This document shows positions 1-4,874 of a stretch of DNA of 8,489 nucleotides, in pieces (position 1 is the first letter of the stretch; every line of letters starts with the position of its first letter). Both the position numbers and the translations under genes were made by a program. The notes under the pieces are model-generated. The model worked only from the letters and a program-made list of their open reading frames with translations. It did no database searches and was not told where the DNA came from. Source of the DNA: Ilumatobacteraceae bacterium (GTDB lineage: Bacteria; Actinomycetota; Acidimicrobiia; Acidimicrobiales; Ilumatobacteraceae); the NCBI GenBank assembly GCA_007117775.1, contig SKFX01000157.1:1-8489 (forward strand), given 5' to 3'.

Positions 1-366
1 CCGATGGTCGGCTTCCTGCCGGGAGCATCATCTGAGACACTGCGCGCCATCGAACACTTCGGATCCTTCGCCGTCAATGAACTGAGCGCCGATCAGGCCG
101 AGTTGTGCTGGCGATTCGCGTCATCGGGCAACGAAGATGAGCGATTCGCCGGACTCGACTGGACTGCGGCCCCCGACAGCGGCTCACCGCTGATCCCGGG
201 GGCATTGGCGTGGATCGACTGTGAGGTGGAGGCGATCCACGAGATGGGCGACCACTATTTCGTGCTCGGTCATGCGACCTCGCTCGAGAACCATCCCGAC
301 AGCGATACCAAGCGTCCGATGCTGTTCTACCGAGGTGACCTCGGCCACTTCGAGCGTGGCAACTGA
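1..366 (+). CDS. Flavin reductase-family protein (FMN-binding split-barrel), 5' end missing
   Basis: This is the C-terminal part of a flavin reductase-like protein; the frame is open to the window edge and the start lies upstream, with perhaps 40-50 residues missing by comparison with the family. Counting from the Met codon at base 4, typical family segments are FAVNELSADQ (22-31), FAGLDW (48-53), AWIDCE (69-74), GDHYFVLG (82-89) and the closing MLFYRGDLGHF (106-116). Relatives bind FMN in a split beta-barrel and either reduce flavin with NAD(P)H for a partner monooxygenase or act as small flavoproteins; the substrate cannot be read here. The Met at base 4 is internal: the preceding codon is Pro and the alignment continues upstream. 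The stop is 26 bases before the molybdopterin oxidoreductase start, so the two are probably co-transcribed. Family assignment is firm; specific function is unknown. Confidence 0.85.
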   Translation, partial: PMVGFLPGASSETLRAIEHFGSFAVNELSADQAELCWRFASSGNEDERFAGLDWTAAPDSGSPLIPGALAWIDCEVEAIHEMGDHYFVLGHATSLENHPDSDTKRPMLFYRGDLGHFERGN

Positions 367-392
367 GCCCGATGCTGTCATCCTGAGGAACG

Positions 393-2600
393 ATGAAACT
401 GCCACGCTCCTGGGTGAGCCTGTCGCCCAACGGTCTCGGCCATCAGAAACCGAACCATTTCGGCGAGATGGCCAAGGTCGCCTGGAAGGTCCGCCATCGA
501 CCCCGCGATGCCTGGAGGGTGCTCTCCAAAGGGGTCTGCGACGGCTGTGCGCTCGGAGTGGCCGGCCTGCACGACTGGACCCTCGACGGTGTCCATCTGT
601 GCACGACGCGCCTCAATCTGCTGCCGTTGAACCTGGCGCCACCGCTGGATCATGACCTGTTGAGCGACGCCGCTGCGCTGGCGACACGGTCGTCGACACA
701 GTTGCGCGAACTCGGTCGGCTCGCCTATCCGATGCGCCGTCGGCGCGGTGAGACGGGTTTCAGCCGGATCTCGTGGGATGAGGCACTCGGGGAAGTGGCC
801 TCGGCGATCGCCGACACCACCCCCGAACGCGTCGCGTTCTACCTGACCAGCCGTGGTCTCACCAACGAGGTGTACTACTCGGCCGCCAAGGCGGTGCGCG
901 CCATGGGGGTGGCCAATCTGGACTCTGCGGCTCGAACCTGTCATTCGCCGTCCACGGTCGGGCTGAAACAGACCATCGGTGTGGCGGCCAGCACCTGTTC
1001 GATGCGCGATGTCCTCGAGACCGATCTGGTGGTGCTGTGGGGCACCAATCTGGCCAATAACCAGCCGGTGTTCACCAAATACCTGTATCTGGCGAAGAAA
1101 CGCGGCGCCAGAGTGGTCGTCATCAACCCGTATCTCGAACCCGGACTCGAGCGTTACTGGGTGCCGTCGAACGCCGAATCCGCGCTGTTCGGCACCCGGC
1201 TGTGCGATCTGCATATCGCCGTGCGGCCCGGCGGTGACGTCGCCTTCGCGAATGCCGTGCTCAAGGCCCTGATCGCAGCCGGCGGCACCGATCTGGACTT
1301 CATCGGTGCCCATACCGAGTCCTGGGAGGACCTCGTCGAACACCTCGACGGCCTCGATCTCGATGAACTGCTGTCTGAGGCCGGTGTGGATCGCGATGAT
1401 CTCGATGCGCTCGTCGAGATGTATGCCGGTGCCGCCGGGGCGATCCTGGTGTGGTCGATGGGCATCACCCAGCATCGCAACGGGGTCGAGGCGGTGCAGT
1501 CGATCGTCAATATCGGCCTGGCCCGGGGCAATGTCGGACGCGACGGTGCCGGTCTCATGCCGATCCGCGGCCACTCCGGCGTCCAAGGCGGCGCCGAAAT
1601 GGGCGCGTATGCCACCGCACTGCCCGGTGGTGATCCGATCGATGCCGAACATGTCGCGCACTGGAGCCGTCAATGGGGGTTCGAGGTGCCGGCCGAACCC
1701 GGGTTGACCGCGGCTGAGATGGTCGACGCTGCCGAGCGTGCCGAGATGGACGTGCTGTTCCTCGACGGCTCGAACCTGCTCGAGATCCTGCCCGATCCGC
1801 GCCGGGTCGCCGCCGCACTGGATCGCGTCGGTCTGCGGGTGCACCAAGACATCGTGGTGACCTCACAGATGCTCATCGACGGCGATGTGATCCTCTTGCC
1901 GGCCGCGACGCGCTACGAGCAGGAGGGCGGTGGCACCTCCACCACCACCGAGCGCCAGATCGCGTTCAGCCCCCAGGTGCTCGATCCCCCCGGCGAGGCG
2001 CGCAGCGAATGGCGGATCTTCGCCGATCTCGCCCAGCGCGTCCGGCCGGATCTGCGCGACCGCTTCGATTGGGCGGACAATCGCGCCCTGCGCGCCGAGA
2101 TCTCGCGGCTGGTGCCGCTGTATGCCGGGATCGACGAGTTGTCCACCACCGGCGATGCCGTCCAATACGGCGGCCGGCATCTGTGCGCGAACGGCTCGTT
2201 CCCGACGCCGACCGGCAGAGCGTGGTTCAGCGTGGTCGAGTCCGAACCCACCCGTCTCGCACCCGGTGAGTTCATCTGCTCGACGCGTCGCGGCAAACAG
2301 TTCAACTCGATGGTGCACGCCGAGACCGACCCGCTGACCGGCGCGGCCCGCGACCACATCTACCTCGACGCCGACGACGCCGCCGAGTTGGGGATCGCCT
2401 CGAATGATCCGATCACCCTGACCAGCGCCCACGGCACCTATCAGGGCCGGGCGAAAGTGGTGCGCCTGGCACGCCGGAGTGTGCAGGTGCACTGGCCCGA
2501 GGGCAATGTCTTGTTGACCGGCGAGCCCGACTCGCGCGAGCCGGCCAGCCGGATCCCGGACTACAACACGGTCGTGACCGTGTCACGGGCCCGGCCGTGA
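393..2600 (+). CDS. Molybdopterin oxidoreductase, formate dehydrogenase alpha-like (FdhF/YdeP type)
   Basis: A 735-residue bis-MGD molybdenum (or tungsten) oxidoreductase of the formate dehydrogenase-H/YdeP type, of usual family length. The N-terminus carries C49-x2-C52 (CDGCALG) and C70 (DGVHLC), which fit an Fe-S site with three evident Cys rather than the four of true FdhF. The catalytic-domain signature RTCHSPSTVGL (181-191) puts C183 where formate dehydrogenase H has selenocysteine. WGTNLANNQP (216-225), MGITQHRNG (356-364) and a Gly-rich cofactor segment (375-404) follow. Residues from about 625 on, starting with CSTRRGKQFNSMV (629-641), form the C-terminal dinucleotide-binding domain. 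No Tat or secretion signal is evident, so it is probably cytoplasmic. GAGGAA at 385-390 precedes the ATG, slightly close. The stop overlaps the next gene by four bases. Family members are often called formate dehydrogenase, but the substrate is not established; no diaphorase or electron-transfer subunit is in the window. Confidence 0.9.
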   Translation: MKLPRSWVSLSPNGLGHQKPNHFGEMAKVAWKVRHRPRDAWRVLSKGVCDGCALGVAGLHDWTLDGVHLCTTRLNLLPLNLAPPLDHDLLSDAAALATRSSTQLRELGRLAYPMRRRRGETGFSRISWDEALGEVASAIADTTPERVAFYLTSRGLTNEVYYSAAKAVRAMGVANLDSAARTCHSPSTVGLKQTIGVAASTCSMRDVLETDLVVLWGTNLANNQPVFTKYLYLAKKRGARVVVINPYLEPGLERYWVPSNAESALFGTRLCDLHIAVRPGGDVAFANAVLKALIAAGGTDLDFIGAHTESWEDLVEHLDGLDLDELLSEAGVDRDDLDALVEMYAGAAGAILVWSMGITQHRNGVEAVQSIVNIGLARGNVGRDGAGLMPIRGHSGVQGGAEMGAYATALPGGDPIDAEHVAHWSRQWGFEVPAEPGLTAAEMVDAAERAEMDVLFLDGSNLLEILPDPRRVAAALDRVGLRVHQDIVVTSQMLIDGDVILLPAATRYEQEGGGTSTTTERQIAFSPQVLDPPGEARSEWRIFADLAQRVRPDLRDRFDWADNRALRAEISRLVPLYAGIDELSTTGDAVQYGGRHLCANGSFPTPTGRAWFSVVESEPTRLAPGEFICSTRRGKQFNSMVHAETDPLTGAARDHIYLDADDAAELGIASNDPITLTSAHGTYQGRAKVVRLARRSVQVHWPEGNVLLTGEPDSREPASRIPDYNTVVTVSRARP

Positions 2601-2995
2601 GCACCGGGGCGATCGCGCCGCGACGAGTCGGCATCGCAGCCGGTCTCGACACCGCAGCGGTGGTCGGGTTCGTCGCGCTCGGGCGCCGGACCCATGACCT
2701 CGATCCGGGCCTCGGCGGTCTCGCCGCGAGCGCAGCGCCGTTCCTGATCGCACTCGCCATCGCATGGATCGCATTGCAGGTCTGGCGGCGACCATGGTCA
2801 CCGATCGTCGGTCTCGGCCTCTGGGCGATCACCGCCGTCGGCGGCCTCGGTCTGCGGGTGGTGGTGTTCGGTGACACCGCTGCGAGCGCATTCATCTGGG
2901 TCACCCTGGGCGCCACCGCGCTGTTGCTCGTCGGTTGGCGCCTCATCGCCTCCGTCATGGTCCGGAGATCGCCCGCATTGCCCCCGCCGGGTTGA
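2597..2995 (+). CDS. Small four-helix membrane protein, DUF3054-like
   Basis: A 132-residue membrane protein starting at GTG, whose first bases overlap the stop of the oxidoreductase gene (GTGA), so translation is probably coupled. Four hydrophobic segments are visible at about residues 13-29, 42-62, 69-91 and 97-121. Features that recall DUF3054 are LDTAAVVGFVALGRRTHD (17-34), the Trp-containing second helix ending in QVWRRPW (61-67), GLRVVVFGD (85-93), and GWRL (113-116) at the end of helix four. The family has no established function. Its position suggests co-expression with the oxidoreductase, but it lacks the haem-ligand pattern I would expect of a membrane electron-transfer subunit: the only His is at 33, in the loop after helix one. 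The C-terminus is a short, Pro-rich cytoplasmic or external tail. Family call is from memory of the pattern; membrane topology is clear. Confidence 0.75.
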   Translation: MSTGAIAPRRVGIAAGLDTAAVVGFVALGRRTHDLDPGLGGLAASAAPFLIALAIAWIALQVWRRPWSPIVGLGLWAITAVGGLGLRVVVFGDTAASAFIWVTLGATALLLVGWRLIASVMVRRSPALPPPG

Positions 2996-3006
2996 GACAC
3001 TACGAT
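2978..3006 (+). promoter_or_regulatory. Candidate sigma-70-type promoter for the first regulator gene
   Basis: TTGCCC at 2978-2983 and TACGAT at 3001-3006 are separated by 17 bases, each matching four of six positions of the -35 and -10 consensus. A start site around 3012-3014 would put the palindrome at 3016-3027 just downstream of transcription start. The site lies across the end of the DUF3054-like gene, and would give the regulator its own transcript. This is a pattern match only; read-through from the upstream unit is equally possible. Confidence 0.35.
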
Positions 3007-3015
3007 GCGGGTCAC

Positions 3016-3027
3016 AGTGAATTCACT
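3016..3027. promoter_or_regulatory. Perfect 12-bp palindrome AGTGAATTCACT, candidate operator
   Basis: AGTGAATTCACT equals its own reverse complement and sits 15 bases before the ATG of the first regulator gene, just ahead of its ribosome binding site. A related sequence, AGTGAATTTACC, lies upstream of the paralogous gene (3949-3960). Position and symmetry suit a binding site for a dimeric repressor or an autoregulating winged-helix protein, though OmpR/PhoB proteins more often bind direct repeats. The operator role is inference. Confidence 0.4.
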
Positions 3028-3042
3028 CCGAAGAGGGACGCC

Positions 3043-3834
3043 ATGACCGACATCTTGGTCCACGGTGATGATTGGGCCCGGGTGTCGAGGGCTGCGCTGA
3101 TGATCCACCGCCGCGGCTTCAGCGCGCTCACCGCCGGACCCGGCCTCGATCCCACCGAGGTCACCCGCAACTGCGATCCGGCGTTCGTGGTGGAGATCCA
3201 GTCCCATGATCACCGCAACGGCGCCGAGCCAGCTGAGCGCACCACCCACAGCTCCCCAGACGACGTCAGGACCATCGTCTATCAGCGCGTCGCGGCCATC
3301 GATGGCGCCGTTGACGATCACTCCGATGCCCTGCGGTTCCTCACCGCCACATTCGCTGGGACCTGCACCGGCCTCGAGGAGTCGCCCACATTGCAGGTCG
3401 ATGATCTCGATCTCGATATCGACGCCCATCGCGTCGGTGTCGGCGGCCAATCGGTGGATCTCGCCGCAACACCGTTCGAGTTGCTCCGCATCCTCATGAG
3501 CCATCCCGATCAGGTGCTGTCCAAACCTCAACTCCTCGATCTGCTGTACGGCGGTGAGGACCATGACCCGAACCTGATCGAAGCCCATATCTGTGCCATC
3601 CGTCGGGCCATCGACATCACACATCCCCATATCGAGACCGTTCGCGGCCTCGGCTACGTGATCCGCTCATCGCCGCGGCCGGCCGATCCAGCGAGTACTG
3701 CGGACACACCCTCGGCGATCCTCGACTTCAAGAGGCCGACCGGTACGGTCTCGGTGTTCCCCGCCTGCCATCGTGCGCGCCCGGCCCTGGTGGGGGTGCC
3801 GCCGCGGATCCGCGGACTGATGCCAGCGGGTTGA
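3043..3834 (+). CDS. OmpR/PhoB-type winged-helix regulator with degenerate receiver (paralogue 1)
   Basis: A 263-residue DNA-binding regulator. Residues about 1-112 resemble a response-regulator receiver: ILVHGDDW (4-11) keeps the first strand and acidic pair, but the third strand reads PAFVVEI (46-52) with no phospho-acceptor Asp. The fourth, TIVYQR (77-82), lacks the usual Ser/Thr, and no KP motif follows. Residues about 117-209 form a complete winged helix: ATPFELLRIL (142-151), QVLSKPQLLDLL (157-168), recognition-helix region NLIEAHICAIRRAID (177-191) and wing ETVRGLGYVIRS (198-209). A Pro- and Ala-rich tail of about 54 residues of unknown role follows. ATG 3043 is chosen because GAGGG lies six bases before it and the paralogue starts at the same point; the upstream in-frame Met at 2935 lies inside the previous gene. 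No kinase gene adjoins. It probably acts without phosphorylation; targets are unknown. Confidence 0.85.
   Translation: MTDILVHGDDWARVSRAALMIHRRGFSALTAGPGLDPTEVTRNCDPAFVVEIQSHDHRNGAEPAERTTHSSPDDVRTIVYQRVAAIDGAVDDHSDALRFLTATFAGTCTGLEESPTLQVDDLDLDIDAHRVGVGGQSVDLAATPFELLRILMSHPDQVLSKPQLLDLLYGGEDHDPNLIEAHICAIRRAIDITHPHIETVRGLGYVIRSSPRPADPASTADTPSAILDFKRPTGTVSVFPACHRARPALVGVPPRIRGLMPAG
3570..3614 (+). repeat. 45-bp direct repeat, copy 1 (inside paralogue 1)
   Basis: These 45 bases are identical to 4559-4603 in the second regulator gene and encode the recognition-helix region NLIEAHICAIRRAID with no synonymous difference. Similarity continues to about 3668 with eight differences in the next 54 bases. 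It reflects gene duplication, kept identical by selection or recent gene conversion. Confidence 0.9.
3802..3815. repeat. Perfect 14-bp palindrome CCGCGGATCCGCGG
   Basis: A self-complementary 14-mer inside the last codons of the first regulator gene (residues PRIRG of the tail), 17 bases before the stop codon begins. It could fold as a five-pair hairpin with a GATC loop or be a symmetric protein site. High GC makes such palindromes more likely by chance, so I assign no role. Confidence 0.4.
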
Positions 3835-3852
3835 CCACTGACAACGCGGTGG
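3835..3852 (+). terminator. Weak stem-loop directly after the first regulator gene
   Basis: CCACTG at 3835-3840 pairs with CGGTGG at 3847-3852 (six pairs, one G-T wobble) around a six-base loop, starting on the base after the stop codon. There is no T-run after it, so it does not qualify as a classical intrinsic terminator; it may only slow polymerase or protect the 3' end. Confidence 0.22.
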
Positions 3853-3858
3853 CCCCAT

Positions 3859-3886
3859 CACGACTGATTCCGCACGACTGATTCCG
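3859..3886 (+). repeat. Tandem duplication of a 14-bp unit
   Basis: CACGACTGATTCCG occurs twice head to tail (3859-3872 and 3873-3886) in the 197-base gap between the two regulator genes. The rest of this gap (3835-4031) holds a weak stem-loop, the AGTGAATTTACC motif and the ribosome binding site of the next gene; I see no open frame in it that looks real. The repeat may be a slippage product or a pair of same-orientation protein sites spaced 14 bases apart. Confidence 0.7.
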
Positions 3887-3948
3887 CGGTACCGGGTCCG
3901 ATGATGCGAACGTCGCGGTTTCATCGAATGAGCACCGGCCATCCCAGA

Positions 3949-3960
3949 AGTGAATTTACC
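3949..3960 (+). promoter_or_regulatory. Upstream motif AGTGAATTTACC shared with paralogue 1
   Basis: This sequence matches the palindrome upstream of the first regulator gene at 10 of 12 positions, and both are followed by TCC. Here it lies 71 bases before the ATG at 4032 rather than 15, and the symmetry is broken in the right half. It may be a weaker copy of the same operator or a remnant of the duplicated upstream region. No convincing -35/-10 pair can be fixed around it. Confidence 0.35.
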
Positions 3961-4031
3961 TCCTCCATGGCCGCTCGCAAATTAGGGTGGACCCGTTGGT
4001 GGTTGGGCGGTTGACGCGGAAGGAAATCATC

Positions 4032-4874
4032 ATGAACACCGATGTCATCGTGATGGGCGACGATTGGGCCAAGGTCTCACGCACCGGTCTGATGCTGTAC
4101 CGGCGTGGCTTCTCGGTCATCAACGCCGGCCCGGGCACGAACGCGGTCGACGTCACCCGCGAGTGCAATCCCCGATTCATCGTCGAGCTGCGAGACCCGG
4201 AGCACCTCCGCAGCGATGACCTCGATGCGATGCCCGTCGAACCCGATGAGCCCCGAACGGTGGTGTACCAGCGGATCTGCAGCTTCGAGGGCACCCCTGA
4301 GGACCGCCTCGGGACCTTCGCCGCGCTGGCCGGCACATTGGCAGCACTCGATGCCGACGCGGCCACGGCCGACGGTCCGCTGCGCGCCGGCGATCTGGAA
4401 CTCGACGCCGATGCCCATCTGGTGAGCGTGGCCGGCCAGATCGTGGAGCTGCCGGCCACGCCGTTCGAACTGCTCCGCATCCTGATGAGACATATCGACC
4501 AGGTGCTGTCAAAAGTGCAACTGCTCGATCTCATGTTCGGCTACAGCGGACATAGTGAGAACCTGATCGAAGCCCATATCTGTGCCATCCGTCGGGCCAT
4601 CGATGTCACCTACTCCCATATCGAGACGGTTCGCGGCGTCGGCTACGTGATCCGCTCCGCGCCATCGGCCGGCGCCGAACGCGAGACAGATGCGCCCCGT
4701 GACGCTCAGGCACCGCGGCCGCCACTGGCATCGGTCTCAGCGTTCCTGATCTCACACACCATCGCCACTGCGGCACCGGATACCCCCCCCCCCGAAACGG
4801 GCGGACCCGGAACGCACGGTGATGGGTGGATGAACCCGGTGTCGCAGCGGCGCCGACTCAGAGCAGGTTGGTGA
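4032..4874 (+). CDS. OmpR/PhoB-type winged-helix regulator with degenerate receiver (paralogue 2)
   Basis: A 280-residue paralogue of the preceding gene, aligning without large gaps to about residue 210. The receiver-like half begins VIVMGDDW (5-12); its third strand is PRFIVEL (47-53) with no Asp at the phospho-acceptor position, followed by TVVYQR (76-81) without switch Thr and no KP Lys. The winged helix spans about 118-209: ATPFELLRIL (142-151), QVLSKVQLLDLM (157-168), NLIEAHICAIRRAID (177-191), ETVRGVGYVIRS (198-209). About 54 of 69 residues (141-209) match paralogue 1. ATG 4032 has AAGGA seven bases upstream and matches the paralogue start; an in-frame GTG at 3987 has weaker support. 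The 71-residue tail is low-complexity, rich in Pro, Ala and Gly, and its frame passes through an 11-C run. The last 17 bases overlap the end of ilvD on the other strand. Targets are unknown. Confidence 0.85.
   Translation: MNTDVIVMGDDWAKVSRTGLMLYRRGFSVINAGPGTNAVDVTRECNPRFIVELRDPEHLRSDDLDAMPVEPDEPRTVVYQRICSFEGTPEDRLGTFAALAGTLAALDADAATADGPLRAGDLELDADAHLVSVAGQIVELPATPFELLRILMRHIDQVLSKVQLLDLMFGYSGHSENLIEAHICAIRRAIDVTYSHIETVRGVGYVIRSAPSAGAERETDAPRDAQAPRPPLASVSAFLISHTIATAAPDTPPPETGGPGTHGDGWMNPVSQRRRLRAGW
4559..4603 (+). repeat. 45-bp direct repeat, copy 2 (inside paralogue 2)
   Basis: Identical to 3570-3614, in the same orientation and frame, 989 bases downstream of copy 1. It covers the codons of the recognition-helix region. 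Recombination between the copies would fuse the two regulators in frame and delete the 989 bases in between. Confidence 0.9.
4783..4793 (+). repeat. Run of 11 C in the 3' part of paralogue 2
   Basis: Eleven consecutive C encode Thr-Pro-Pro-Pro at residues 251-254. Loss of one C would move translation to a stop at 4831-4833; gain of one C (or loss of two) would end it at 4820-4822. Either change would replace the last roughly 26 residues with 10-14 different ones and remove the overlap with ilvD. Such runs are prone to polymerase slippage and also to sequencing error, so the annotated tail is less certain than the rest of the protein. Confidence 0.9.

Noticed and set aside
378..1847. A 489-codon open frame on the minus strand across the oxidoreductase gene
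   Set aside because: It is antisense to a clear molybdopterin oxidoreductase, has a composition rich in His, Arg and Gly typical of a shadow frame in GC-rich DNA, and matches no family I know.
2935..3042. Upstream in-frame ATG that would extend the first regulator by 36 residues
   Set aside because: The extension lies inside the DUF3054-like gene in another frame, has no ribosome binding site, and is absent from the paralogue; ATG 3043 has GAGGG at proper spacing.
2413..3630. A 405-codon minus-strand open frame across the DUF3054-like and first regulator genes
   Set aside because: It spans two well-supported plus-strand genes and the gap between them, and its product is low-complexity Arg/Pro/Ala-rich sequence with no domain.
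3987..4031. In-frame GTG start 15 codons before paralogue 2
   Set aside because: AAGGA lies seven bases before ATG 4032, and that start aligns with the start of the paralogue.
4790..4801. CCCGAAACGGG as a terminator hairpin between the convergent genes
   Set aside because: It has only four pairs with a three-base loop and no T-run on either strand.
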